NCBI RefSeq assembly: GCF_040373385.1
Contig: NZ_JBDXXH010000004.1
Span: forward strand, 363,952 to 427,951
DNA: 64,000 nt
Source of the DNA: Nitratidesulfovibrio sp.
Lineage (GTDB): Bacteria; Desulfobacterota; Desulfovibrionia; Desulfovibrionales; Desulfovibrionaceae
Direction: 5' to 3'
Shown here: positions 1 to 8,241 of the stretch, piece after piece
Numbering within the stretch: the stretch's first letter is position 1
Layout of the letters: each line of letters opens with the position of its first letter
Made by a program: the position numbers and the translations under genes
Notes under the pieces: model-generated
What the model was told of the DNA's origin: nothing
The model's database searches: none
The model's input: the letters and a program-made list of their open reading frames with translations, nothing else

Positions 1-478
1 GGCACTTGATGGGGGTTTCGCAGATGTGGTGGACGAGGCGGCCCTTCTTGAAGTTCTTCAGCTTGGGCAGCAGGGCGGCGGCGCCGTCGGGGGTGTAGAA
101 GTCGTGGATGTTGCCGCGCCAGTCGTCCAGCAGGCCTTCCACTTCGTCGGGGGCGATGCGGCAACCGGTGGCGATGACCACCCAGTCGTAGCTGTACTTG
201 CCGCCTTCACAGGTGACCACCTTCGCTTCCGGATCCACGTTGGTGATGGTATCCTGCACGAAATTGACGCCACGGGGGATGAAATCCTTCTTGGGCTTCT
301 CGCACCCCTTGGGGGTGTCGATGCCGAAGGGTATGAACAGCCAGCCGGGCTGGTAATGGTGCGTAAGGTCGCGGTCGATGACCGTGATCTCCCATTCGCG
401 CTCGCTGAGCTTTTTCCTCATTTTGGTGGCGAGCATGGTGCCGCCGGCACCTGCCCCAAGAATGAGCAGCTTCTTCAT
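1..478 (-). CDS. FAD/NAD(P)-dependent oxidoreductase, sulfide:quinone reductase-like (N-terminal part)
   Basis: Only the first ~159 residues are inside the window; the gene runs off the left edge. The protein begins MKKLLILGAGAGGTMLATKM, a dinucleotide-binding Rossmann motif (GxGxGG-type, residues 8-14) for FAD. It continues with an HHYQPGWLFIPFG stretch and, near residue 105, the ATG motif (VVIATGCR) of two-dinucleotide-domain flavoproteins. This arrangement is typical of sulfide:quinone reductase and related pyridine-nucleotide-disulfide-type enzymes, which act at the membrane on sulfide, polysulfide or quinone. The ATG is preceded by a good ribosome site (GGAG, 9 nt upstream) and lies 18 nt after the stop of an Rrf2 regulator, so the two form one transcript. 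The C-terminal catalytic cysteines are not visible, so the exact substrate is open. Confidence 0.85.
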   Translation of the reverse strand, partial: MKKLLILGAGAGGTMLATKMRKKLSEREWEITVIDRDLTHHYQPGWLFIPFGIDTPKGCEKPKKDFIPRGVNFVQDTITNVDPEAKVVTCEGGKYSYDWVVIATGCRIAPDEVEGLLDDWRGNIHDFYTPDGAAALLPKLKNFKKGRLVHHICETPIKC

Positions 479-496
479 GCCAGGTTACTCCTTCAC

Positions 497-1066
497 TTAT
501 TGGCTTTGGTGAGAGCAGATTCGGGTATTGGAGCCCCGCAGGGCACGGGGCGTTCTGCCGTATCGCGGCGTGTTCAGCGGCTTGTTGCCGTTCAGCTTGG
601 GCTGGGGGGCGGGGCGTGCGTCCGTGTCCCCGTCGGTGGTCATGTGGGCGCAGTCGTCGGGGCGCTCGGCGCCGTGCATGATGTCGGTAAGGGTGAACTG
701 GTCCAGGGTTTCTTCCAGGGCCTTGGCGGCGCTGGTCCAGGCGGCCTTGCAGCGGCAGGGGGTGTCGTCGCAGTCGGCGCCCACGCAGCAGTTGGGGGGC
801 TGCACGCCGCCCTCCACCACCCGCAGCACGTCGCCCAGGGTCACGTCGTCGGGGTTCATGGTCAGCACATGGCCGCCAGCGGCGCCGCGCACGCTGCGAA
901 CCATGCCCGCCGTGCGCAGCTGGCGGATGATCTTTTCGATGAACTTGACGGAAATGCCTGTGTGTTCGGCCAGTTCCGAGGCGGAAAGAGGCCCGTCCTG
1001 CGGGCAGTGCAGGGCAAGGTTGACCAGCAGCCGGGATGCGTAATGCACCGTGGAGGAAATTCTCAT
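497..1066 (-). CDS. Rrf2-family transcriptional regulator, probable Fe-S type
   Basis: A 189-residue Rrf2/IscR-type repressor. The N-terminal winged helix (residues 1-65) contains the family signature around GISVKFIEKIIRQLRTAGMV and the wing GAAGGHVL. The central loop holds Cys93, Cys94, Cys99, Cys104 and Cys106, the region where IscR and NsrR bind an iron-sulfur cluster, so a redox- or sulfide-sensing role is likely. The last ~45 residues are a basic, low-complexity tail not usual in the family. The start has a GGAG site 6 nt upstream. The gene is the first of a two-gene unit with the flavoprotein downstream and faces a second Rrf2 gene across a 731-bp space, suggesting that it controls itself and the flavoprotein. 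The cluster and the ligand are inferred from the family. Confidence 0.9.
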   Translation of the reverse strand: MRISSTVHYASRLLVNLALHCPQDGPLSASELAEHTGISVKFIEKIIRQLRTAGMVRSVRGAAGGHVLTMNPDDVTLGDVLRVVEGGVQPPNCCVGADCDDTPCRCKAAWTSAAKALEETLDQFTLTDIMHGAERPDDCAHMTTDGDTDARPAPQPKLNGNKPLNTPRYGRTPRALRGSNTRICSHQSQ

Positions 1067-1252
1067 GCCGTTCTCCAGTGCCTGTGCGGGGGGGCGAGGG
1101 CGGCGCGCCGGGGCGCGGTGGGGCTGTTGACCGGGAGATTCCGGGGTGGTCCGTATGTATATTGGAGCAATTTTGTTTTCGTTAATCCGAATTCTTTTGA
1201 ATCAGATTAATTTCGTATGAATTAAACCCATCCGAATTTGAGTGTCAAGCAC

Positions 1253-1275
1253 CCCCCGGAAAAAGGGGGATTTTT
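1253..1275 (+). terminator. Possible terminator or attenuator hairpin in the Rrf2 intergenic space
   Basis: CCCCC (1253-1257) and GGGGG (1265-1269) enclose the loop GGAAAAA and are followed by A and five T. The form is that of an intrinsic terminator on the plus strand, yet no plus-strand gene lies upstream in the window. It may stop transcripts that start in the minus-strand gene's control region, or it may be chance. Confidence 0.35.
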
Positions 1276-1683
1276 CAACATCCTGAATTCGTGGTTTTAT
1301 TTCGGGGTTGTGAAAAATATTGCTTGTTTTTGCTGCGTTGCCATGCACGGCGTGTGTCTGGTGTCACGTCGGTTGTGCCCGCACCGGGGGCACGGGATAC
1401 CGCAAATGATGGCAGGGAAGCAGGGCGGCAGGGGGGCGTGCAGGCCGAAGCAGGCGTCTGGCTGCGTGGAAGCGGCGCTGAGAGGGATAACGCAAAAGTG
1501 GTGTAGTGCTTCCTTTTTGGTGAGTGCTTTTTCAGCTCTCGTGCGAGAGTGTTGCTTTATTGTGCGCAAACCGATTGTTTTTATTTACCCATTTGCGCTT
1601 CTGGCTTGGTTAATGAGCACTAACATCCTGACGTTTTTGCCGATTTTCGCGGACGTAGTGAAAGCGAATTTTTTTAATTCCTA

Positions 1684-1712
1684 TTGACAAAGGAGGATAT
1701 TTTCTGTAATAG
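1684..1712 (+). promoter_or_regulatory. Candidate sigma70 promoter for the second Rrf2 gene
   Basis: A perfect -35 hexamer TTGACA (1684-1689) is followed after 17 bp by TAATAG (1707-1712), about 85 bp before the start codon. The -10 is a weak match; TGTAAT two bases upstream is a better match at 15-bp spacing. The first TGTAATAG repeat overlaps the -10, so a repressor bound to the repeats would block this promoter. Confidence 0.45.
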
Positions 1713-1797
1713 TTTTCCCATACTTATGTAATAGCTCACTCTTTTTTCGTCGTGCCGTGTGGTGCGGCGTCGAGTGACGGGCGCGGGATCCAACACA

Positions 1798-2322
1798 ATG
1801 AAGCTTGCAGCAAAGACACGATACGCGGCACGCATCCTTCTTGCTTTGGCCATGCACGGTGAAGACTCCCCCATGACCACCACGGCGCTGTCCCAGCACA
1901 CCGGCGTGACCGTCCAGTTCATCGAACAGATCCTCAAGACCCTGAAGCGCGGCGGGTTGACGCGCAGTTCTCGCGGGGCCTCCGGCGGGCACATGCTGGC
2001 CCGCACCCCCGAAGAGATCACCCTGGGCGAGATCGTGCGTTTGATGGAAGGGGGCATCCAGCTTACCGTTTGCTGTTCCGGCGATGCCAATGCCTGCGCC
2101 CGACGGGCCTCGTGCCTGACCAGGTCGGCTTGGGTGCGCGCGTCGCAGGCGCTGGAGCGTTCGCTGGAAGAGACCACCCTGGCCACCCTCATGGAGGGCG
2201 ATCAACCGCTGGCCCCCCATGACGAGGCGGTCTGTCGCACGGCGGACGACGAGGCATCTCCGCCAAGGCGTACCGCCGTCCGCCGACCGGCCCGTCCGGT
2301 CAGCCCCGCCGAACTGTACTGA
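1798..2322 (+). CDS. Rrf2-family transcriptional regulator, probable Fe-S type
   Basis: A 174-residue Rrf2 regulator that begins MKLAAKTRYAARILLALAMH, the usual first helix of the family. The ATG at 1798 was chosen because homologous proteins start exactly there; an upstream GTG in frame would add 13 residues with no family match. The winged helix spans residues 1-70 (QFIEQILKTLKRGGL, wing GASGGHML). Cys92, Cys93, Cys100 and Cys106 lie in the cluster-binding region, spaced differently from the divergent paralogue. Like that paralogue it has a basic, Arg/Pro-rich C-terminal tail. It lies alone on its strand and a hairpin 230 bp downstream may end the transcript. It probably represses itself and possibly the divergent flavoprotein unit; the signal is unknown. 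Confidence 0.88.
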   Translation: MKLAAKTRYAARILLALAMHGEDSPMTTTALSQHTGVTVQFIEQILKTLKRGGLTRSSRGASGGHMLARTPEEITLGEIVRLMEGGIQLTVCCSGDANACARRASCLTRSAWVRASQALERSLEETTLATLMEGDQPLAPHDEAVCRTADDEASPPRRTAVRRPARPVSPAELY

Positions 2323-2889
2323 TGCCTGCGCGGGGATCGGCCGCATGGTCGGACCCGGCGCGGTCGATTCGATGGCGGGCGAGCCAGCCGGGGCTGCCGT
2401 CGTGGCAGGTTTCGCCAAGCCATTTCTTCTCTGCCCGTCACGGGCCAGACGCGCTTTGGCCGGTGTTCGTTTCTGATCGCGTGCCTGTTCTTTCTTCCGT
2501 TGTTTTCCTGCCTGTCGTTACAGCCCTGCCGCAGGGCGCGCAGCGTTTCGCCGCCGGTACCCCCGGCGGTTTCCTTTTTCAGGGTGACCGGGGCTTCCCG
2601 CATCCGTTCGGCCAGCGCCTCTTGTCCGCACCTGTTCCGGCTGCCTATCCCGGCGTGCTTTTTGCAAGATTTTGAGGGGCCAGGAATGCGCGCGGGCACA
2701 AACTGCCGGGGCCAGGCCTGTGGCCGGGTATTGCGCGTGATGGCGATTGTCTGAAACTACAGGGTATTGCATACGCACTTCGAGAGGGTTCATGCGGTTT
2801 GCCGCCCCCCACGAAATGCGCTACGGGAAAGGCCCGGTGCGCCGTTGCGCATGCCGGTTCAATTTTTCGACAGGGCAAGGGGTTTCCGG
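2323..2889. other. 567-bp intergenic space before the chemoreceptor
   Basis: I see no gene here. An intrinsic-terminator-like hairpin lies at 2551-2580. No clear sigma70, sigma28 or sigma54 promoter for the chemoreceptor is recognisable. Reading frames crossing this space lack homology-like composition. Confidence 0.5.
2551..2580 (+). terminator. Intrinsic terminator downstream of the second Rrf2 gene
   Basis: CCGCCGG (2551-2557) and CCGGCGG (2563-2569) form a 7-bp stem with a five-base loop, followed by TTTCCTTTTTC. It lies 229 bp after the Rrf2 stop codon, an unusually long 3' untranslated stretch. Confidence 0.5.
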
Positions 2890-5073
2890 ATGCTCAAGAA
2901 TTGCAGTCTGTTCATGAAGCTCAGCCTGGGGTTCGGCTCGCTGCTGCTTATCGTGGCGACGGTGGTTGCCTTCTCGTGGCAGCAGCAACAGCATTTGTTG
3001 CGCCAGTCGGAGGTTACGGGCAACACGCAGGCGTTGGTGGCAGGCATGGAACATTCACGGGTGGAAATCCTGTACTACCTGCTGAGCCGGAGCCGGGAGC
3101 ACGTGCGTGCCTTTGAGGCGCAGCACGGCAGGGATGCCGAGGGCATTGCCGCGTTGCGTGAACGCCTGGCGGCAGACGGTGTGCGCGGGGGCGGCCTGGA
3201 CGTGCTGGGACCCATGCATGCCGACTACCGGCGCAAGTTCCTGGAGCTGGACGGCGTGCTCACCCATCGCGAGCAGACCATCAAGAACGCCGTGCAGGCA
3301 GCCAATGCCCTGCAGGAAGGGGTGGAACGGCTGCACACGGCACGCCTGAACGCCATCGTGCAAACCAACCCTTCGCTGGCCCCCCGGCGCGACGAGTTGC
3401 AAACCCTGGTCACGCTGGAGACGGAATTTCTTCAATCGCGCGTGGACGTGCTGTATTATCTGTGGCGGGGCGATATCGATGCCCTGTCCCGCGCCCGCAT
3501 GCGTCTGGACAGGGCCATCTCTGCCGCGGCCGGACTTTCCGCCAGCGAGGGCCCCGGCGAAAACTGGAAGCTGGCCTCTGCGGTACTGGCCAGCGCGCGG
3601 GGGTACCACGAGCAGGTGGAGCAGCTGGTCAAGGATGAAGCCGAACGCGAGGCCCGCCTTTCGGGCATGGCCAGCGTGGCCGAGGGCGTGCGCAACACCG
3701 TGGTGGCGGTGAAGGACGCCCAGCAGGACCGCATGGAGGCTGCGGTGCGCCGCTCTTCCGCGATCTCGCTGGGGGTTGCCGGCGGCGCGCTGGTGCTGGG
3801 GCTGATGTTCGCCATCCTCATCGGCAAGTCGGTGCGCGGCGGCATTGCCCGCGCGGCAGCCGTGGCAGAGGCCGTGGCCCAGGGCGAGACATCGCTGGAG
3901 GTCGAGGTAGAAGGCACCGACGAAATAGGCAGGCTGCTGCAAGCCATGCACGAGATGCTCCAGGCCGAACGCCGCGTGGTGGAAACCGCCCGCGAACTGG
4001 CACGGGGCAACGTGGATATCGAAGTGGTCATGCGCGGCCCGCGCGACGAACTGATGCGTGCCTTGGGAGACATGGTGTCCGTGGAGCGGTCCATCTCGCG
4101 CAGTGCGTCCACCCTGGCCACCGGCGATTTGCGCGTGTCGCTGGAGCCGCGCGGCGACAGCGACCGGCTGTTGAGCTCGCTGGGTGACATGGTGCACCGG
4201 CTGTCCGATGTCGTGCGCGACGTGCAGGTGGGCGCCGAGAATGTGGCCGCAGGCAGCGAGGAACTGAGCGCCACGGCCGAGGCCCTTTCGCAGGGGGCAA
4301 CGGAGCAGGCTGCCTCGGTAGAGCAGTGCTCCGCCTCCATGGAAGAGATGGTGGCGCGCATCGCCCAGAACGCCGAGAACGCCCGAACCACGGAATCCAT
4401 CGCGGTGCGCGCGGCGGACGACGCCCGCGACTCGGGAACGGCGGTGGCCGCCACGCTGAAGGCCATGCGCGAGATTGCCAGCAAGATCTCGATCATCGAG
4501 GAAATTGCCCGGCAGACGGACCTGCTGGCCCTGAACGCCGCCATCGAGGCGGCCCGCGCGGGCGAGCAGGGGCGCGGCTTTGCCGTGGTGGCGTCCGAAG
4601 TGCGCAAGCTGGCCGAACGCAGCCAGGCCGCTGCGGCGGAAATCAACCGGCTGTCAGGGGCCAGCCTGGAAGTTTCGGAACGTGCGGGTGAACTGCTGGG
4701 CAAGCTGGTGCCGGACATAGAGCGCACGTCCGAACTGGTGCAGGAGATCGCCGCCGCCAGCATCGAGCAGCGCGAGGGCGCAAGCCAGGTCAACGAGGCC
4801 CTGCACATGCTCGACCAGGTCATCCAGCAGAACGCGGCGGCTTCGGAAGAGGTGGCCTCCACGTCCGAAGAACTGTCGGCCCAGGCGGCCCACCTGCAAC
4901 GCACGGTGGCGTTCTTCCGCCTGGGGGCGGACATGTCTCCCAAGGTCCAGCGGGTGCCGGGGCCGCAGCCTTCGGCCATGCCGCCCCTGAAGGACGGCGA
5001 CCCGCGCAAGGTGCGCATCAACCTCACGGACGATGCGGACGACACGGATGATCAGGATTTCGAGCGCTTCTAG
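2890..5073 (+). CDS. Methyl-accepting chemotaxis protein
   Basis: A 727-residue chemoreceptor. The start [20 protein letters not shown] was chosen because it places transmembrane helix 1 at residues ~12-30 and has a GGGG site 8-11 nt upstream; the frame is open further upstream but without receptor-like sequence. A periplasmic, mostly helical sensor region (~35-290) is followed by transmembrane helix 2 (~295-313) and one or two HAMP-like segments (~315-430). The cytoplasmic signalling hairpin has its conserved tip near residue 540 ([20 protein letters not shown]). The C-terminus ends in Asp-rich sequence without a recognisable NWETF-type CheR tether. The ligand is unknown. CheW and CheA follow immediately, so this receptor, CheW and CheA are probably made together. 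Confidence 0.93.
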   Translation: MLKNCSLFMKLSLGFGSLLLIVATVVAFSWQQQQHLLRQSEVTGNTQALVAGMEHSRVEILYYLLSRSREHVRAFEAQHGRDAEGIAALRERLAADGVRGGGLDVLGPMHADYRRKFLELDGVLTHREQTIKNAVQAANALQEGVERLHTARLNAIVQTNPSLAPRRDELQTLVTLETEFLQSRVDVLYYLWRGDIDALSRARMRLDRAISAAAGLSASEGPGENWKLASAVLASARGYHEQVEQLVKDEAEREARLSGMASVAEGVRNTVVAVKDAQQDRMEAAVRRSSAISLGVAGGALVLGLMFAILIGKSVRGGIARAAAVAEAVAQGETSLEVEVEGTDEIGRLLQAMHEMLQAERRVVETARELARGNVDIEVVMRGPRDELMRALGDMVSVERSISRSASTLATGDLRVSLEPRGDSDRLLSSLGDMVHRLSDVVRDVQVGAENVAAGSEELSATAEALSQGATEQAASVEQCSASMEEMVARIAQNAENARTTESIAVRAADDARDSGTAVAATLKAMREIASKISIIEEIARQTDLLALNAAIEAARAGEQGRGFAVVASEVRKLAERSQAAAAEINRLSGASLEVSERAGELLGKLVPDIERTSELVQEIAAASIEQREGASQVNEALHMLDQVIQQNAAASEEVASTSEELSAQAAHLQRTVAFFRLGADMSPKVQRVPGPQPSAMPPLKDGDPRKVRINLTDDADDTDDQDFERF

Positions 5074-5203
5074 CGCGCCAGCGCAACACATGCATCCGCC
5101 GGGACGGCTTCGCAAGCCGCCCCGCAACCGGAACCACGACGTGCAGCAGGGCAGGAACGGATACGCACCGCAGGACGATGCGGGCGGCAGGAACGCGGCG
5201 GAC

Positions 5204-5902
5204 ATGCCGCAGACCGGTGCCGCTTTGCGTGACGTGTCGCGTGCGCCTCTTCCGGGGCCTGGTCCCATGGCGCCCGTGCGCAGGCTGCTGGCCCTTACCC
5301 TGGGTGACGAGCGCTTCGCCCTGGACGTCGGCGTGGTGCGCGAGGTGCTGGACTTCGGCGATCTGACGCGCATTCCCCGCATGCCTGCCCACGTGCGTGG
5401 TGTGGTGAACCTGCGCGGGGCTGCCGTGCCGGTAGTGGATTTGCGCACCCGCCTCGGCATGGGCAGCGTGGAGCGCACCGTGCATTCGCGCATCGTCATC
5501 GTGGAGGCGCCCACGCCCCCCGATGCTGGCGGCGGCATCACCCTGGTGGGCGCGCTGGCCGACGCCGTGCGCGAGGTCATCGAAATCGACGCCGTCGCCG
5601 TGGAACCCCCGCCGCGCATGGGAACCCCCGTGCCCGCCGACGTGCTGGCCGGAATATTCCGCCACGGGGGGCGGCACGTGCTGCTGCTGGACGCCGACCG
5701 CCTGTTCGACGACGAGGAACCGGCGGGCGCCCCGGCTGCGATTGCGGCGCAACCCCCGTCCCAGCCCCTGCCCCGGCCCCTGCCCCAGCCCCTGCCCCGG
5801 ACCCCGTCTCTTTCCCCTGCCGATGGGCAGTCACAGGCGCGCTCTGTCCCTGCCGATGCCGCGCCGGGCACCCCCGTCCGCTTCGGGGGAGGTGGCGCAT
5901 GA
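5204..5902 (+). CDS. cheW: CheW-like chemotaxis coupling protein
   Basis: CheW domain from LLALTLGDERFALDV through RGVVNLRGAAVPVVDLRTRLG to HVLLLDADRLF, which couples receptors to the CheA kinase. The true start is uncertain: the frame is open from 5033, overlapping the receptor gene. I chose the ATG at 5204 because it has AGGA upstream and precedes the domain; ATGs at 5090 and 5267 are alternatives. After the domain there is a ~50-residue proline-rich tail containing three 12-bp DNA repeats (5761-5796, QPLPRPLPQPLP), absent from typical CheW proteins of ~150-170 residues. The stop overlaps the cheA start by 4 bp (ATGA), showing translational coupling. No cheR, cheB or cheY accompanies the unit. 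Confidence 0.88.
   Translation: MPQTGAALRDVSRAPLPGPGPMAPVRRLLALTLGDERFALDVGVVREVLDFGDLTRIPRMPAHVRGVVNLRGAAVPVVDLRTRLGMGSVERTVHSRIVIVEAPTPPDAGGGITLVGALADAVREVIEIDAVAVEPPPRMGTPVPADVLAGIFRHGGRHVLLLDADRLFDDEEPAGAPAAIAAQPPSQPLPRPLPQPLPRTPSLSPADGQSQARSVPADAAPGTPVRFGGGGA
5761..5796 (+). repeat. Three 12-bp tandem repeats in cheW
   Basis: Units CCAGCCCCTGCC, CCGGCCCCTGCC and CCAGCCCCTGCC lie head to tail and in frame, encoding alternating QPLP/RPLP in the C-terminal tail of CheW. Confidence 0.85.
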
Positions 5903-8241
5903 ACCCCGGCGGCACCGCGCGGCGCGTGTTCACCGAGGAAGCGCGCGACCTGCTCATCGACCTCGAGGAAGCGCTGCTGGAACTGGAATCGCACCCCGGC
6001 GATGCCGCGCTGATGGCACGGGTGTTCCGCGCGTTGCACACCCTGAAGGGCACTGGCGCCATGTTCGGTTTCGACGCCGTGGCCCGCTTCACCCACGTGG
6101 TGGAAGACCTGTTCGACAGCGTGCGCAAGGCCGGGGTTCCGGCTACGTCAGAATTGCTGGCCCTTGGCCTGGACGCCAAGGATCATTTGCAGGAACTGCT
6201 GGACCGGGGCGCATCGGCCCTTGCGCCACCGCAGGCCCCGCCGCCGGGCATGGCGGAAGATTCCGCCGATGCGGACCGCGTTGCCGCGCGCGAGCGTGAA
6301 CTGCTGGACCGCATCGGCGGGCTGGCGGCGCGTTGGGCCGTTCCCCTCACCGGTGGTGCGCTGGCTGACGATGCCGCCGTGCTGGCGGACACGTCGTCCA
6401 ACGCGTCGCCGCACGTTTACCCCACGGCGGCCCCGAGGATCATCCTTGCGCCGTCCGGACACACGGCCCCGGAATCGTCCTCGGTTTCCGACGACTCTCC
6501 CCGCGAACCCCGGGTGTACTGGCTGCGCTATATCCCGTCGCCCGGCGCGCTGCGCCGGGGGCTGGACCCTTCCCGGTTGCTGGATGGCTTGCACGGGCTT
6601 GGCCCCCTGCATGTCTGGCCCCACTGCGAAGCCGTGCCCGGACTGGACGGGCTGGACGCGGAAGCGGTGCACCTGCGCTGGGACGCCGTGCTGGTCACGG
6701 AACACCCGGTGGCCATGGTCCGCGAGCCGTTCGCCGCGCTGATGGACGAAGCCGGACTGGACGTGGAGGCGTTGGGCGAGGAGCGTCTGCTGCCCTCGCC
6801 GGAACTCTTGTGCCGCATCGCGGCACAGGGGCGTGTTGCCGATGCGGCCGGGCTGCTGGCTGCCGCCGGGGCGGGCGACGAGGCCCTGCGGGCGGTGCGC
6901 GGGCAGGGCGCCCCAGTTGGAATCAATGGAATCAATGGAATCAGTGAACTCGGTGGGGCCGTTCCGTCGGTATCCGTGGGCATGTCTGCCGTCGTGTCCG
7001 CGCCCTGGCCCGTGCCGGAATGTGCGCCCCCGGTCGGTGACGACGCCGCCCCGGCGGGCATCCCGCGCCCCGGCGGCGACGAAGGTGCCACCACCAGCCT
7101 GCGCGTGGACAGCGCCAAGGTGGACCGCCTGCTGGACAACGTGGGCGAACTGGTCATCCTGCAGGCGCGCCTTTCACGCATCGCCACCGACCATGACGAC
7201 CCGCGTCTGCGCGAACTGGCCGAAGGCCTGGAACGGCTGACCGAATCCCTGCGCGACAGCACCATGTCGGTGCGCATGGTGCCGCTGGACGCCACCTTCC
7301 ACGCCTTCCGGCGGCTGGTGCGCGACCTGGCGGCCCGGCTGGGCAAGGACGTGCGCTTCGTGGCCGAGGGGGGCGAGACGGAGTTGGACAAGACCGTCAT
7401 CGACCACCTGCGCGACCCGCTGCTGCATCTGGTGCGCAACGCCATGGACCACGGCGTGGAACATGCCGACGTGCGCCTGGCGGCAGGCAAGCCCGCCGAG
7501 GCGGTATTGCGCCTGTCCGCCGTCCATGCGGGGGGCGAGGTGCTGGTCACCGTGTCCGATGACGGCGCGGGCATAGACCTGGACAAACTGCGCGCCGTGG
7601 GCGTGGCGCGCGGGCTGCTGGCACCGGACGCCGACCCCGGCGAGGCGGAACTGCTGCAACTGCTGTTTCTGCCCGGCTTCAGCACGGCCAGCGGCGTTTC
7701 CGACCTTTCCGGGCGCGGGGTGGGGCTGGACGTGGTCAGCACGGCACTGGGGTCACTGCGCGGCAGCGTGGACGTGGTCACCCGGCGGGGCGAGGGCACG
7801 GCCTGGCGGCTGCGCATTCCCCTTACCCTGGCCATCATCGACGGCCTGCGGGTGCGCGTGGGTGACGAAACGTTCATCCTGCCGTTGACCCAGGTGCAGG
7901 CGTGCCTGGAGCGCTTCGTGGACGGCGAGGCCGCCACGCTGGGCCTCATCGAATACCGCGAGCGGCTGGTACCCTGCCTCAGCCTGCGCCGCTTTCTGGA
8001 CGTGCCGGGCGCGCAGCCCGCCTACGAACGGGTCATCATCGCCAACGTGGACGGCCAGCCGGTGGGCTTTGCCGTGGACGGCGTGGCCGGACTGGAACAG
8101 GCGGTCATCAAGCGCCTGGGCGGGCCTTGCCGCCGCGCCGCCTGGATTGCCGGGTCCAGCGTGGACGCAGAGGGCGGCATATCGCTGATTCTCGACGCCG
8201 CCCAACTGGTGCGCGTGGCGCAGGGCATGCAGGAACGCTGA
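5899..8241 (+). CDS. cheA: Chemotaxis histidine kinase CheA
   Basis: A 780-residue CheA. The N-terminal HPt domain (residues ~1-105) carries the phosphorylated histidine His47 in LHTLKGTGAMF. A second domain at ~200-310 (VYWLRYIPSPGALRRG) resembles the accessory module seen in non-flagellar-type CheA proteins. The dimerisation helices (~400-455), the HATPase with its N box (HLVRNAMDHGVE) and G1/G2 boxes (DDGAGID, GRGVGLDVV) and the C-terminal CheW-like domain (~650-780) follow in order. The linker between the second and dimerisation domains is long and contains three 9-bp repeats (6919-6945, GINGINGIS). The gene is translationally coupled to cheW and ends at a stop that abuts the LysR stop on the other strand. 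It phosphorylates a response regulator that is not encoded here. Confidence 0.95.
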   Translation: MNPGGTARRVFTEEARDLLIDLEEALLELESHPGDAALMARVFRALHTLKGTGAMFGFDAVARFTHVVEDLFDSVRKAGVPATSELLALGLDAKDHLQELLDRGASALAPPQAPPPGMAEDSADADRVAARERELLDRIGGLAARWAVPLTGGALADDAAVLADTSSNASPHVYPTAAPRIILAPSGHTAPESSSVSDDSPREPRVYWLRYIPSPGALRRGLDPSRLLDGLHGLGPLHVWPHCEAVPGLDGLDAEAVHLRWDAVLVTEHPVAMVREPFAALMDEAGLDVEALGEERLLPSPELLCRIAAQGRVADAAGLLAAAGAGDEALRAVRGQGAPVGINGINGISELGGAVPSVSVGMSAVVSAPWPVPECAPPVGDDAAPAGIPRPGGDEGATTSLRVDSAKVDRLLDNVGELVILQARLSRIATDHDDPRLRELAEGLERLTESLRDSTMSVRMVPLDATFHAFRRLVRDLAARLGKDVRFVAEGGETELDKTVIDHLRDPLLHLVRNAMDHGVEHADVRLAAGKPAEAVLRLSAVHAGGEVLVTVSDDGAGIDLDKLRAVGVARGLLAPDADPGEAELLQLLFLPGFSTASGVSDLSGRGVGLDVVSTALGSLRGSVDVVTRRGEGTAWRLRIPLTLAIIDGLRVRVGDETFILPLTQVQACLERFVDGEAATLGLIEYRERLVPCLSLRRFLDVPGAQPAYERVIIANVDGQPVGFAVDGVAGLEQAVIKRLGGPCRRAAWIAGSSVDAEGGISLILDAAQLVRVAQGMQER
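6919..6945 (+). repeat. Three 9-bp tandem repeats in the cheA linker
   Basis: Units GGAATCAAT, GGAATCAAT and GGAATCAGT lie head to tail and in frame, in a low-complexity linker of CheA. Confidence 0.85.

Larger units (their letters stand above)
1067..1797. promoter_or_regulatory. 731-bp regulatory space between two divergent Rrf2 genes
   Basis: No convincing gene is present; the space is visibly richer in A+T than its surroundings. Near the minus-strand Rrf2 gene the 9-mer ATCCGAATT occurs twice as a direct repeat (1185-1193 and 1230-1238) within an A+T-rich tract, a plausible operator. Near the plus-strand Rrf2 gene, TGTAATAG occurs twice at a 22-bp interval (1705-1712 and 1727-1734), two helical turns apart. 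A hairpin with a T run (1253-1275) lies inside. These are candidate sites only; binding by either regulator is an inference. Confidence 0.45.

Noticed and set aside
1238..1687. 149-codon open frame in the Rrf2 intergenic space
   Set aside because: No ribosome site, odd composition and overlap with apparent regulatory repeats; probably not a gene.
2735..2760. Sigma54 promoter (TGGC...TTGC) before the chemoreceptor
   Set aside because: The spacing between GG and GC is one base too short for a -24/-12 promoter.
3456..5045. Long minus-strand open frame opposite the chemoreceptor gene
   Set aside because: It is an antisense shadow caused by high G+C codon bias; the translation is Ser/Arg/Ala-rich without domains.
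6528..7949. Long minus-strand open frame opposite cheA
   Set aside because: Same shadow effect; the plus-strand protein has complete CheA domains.
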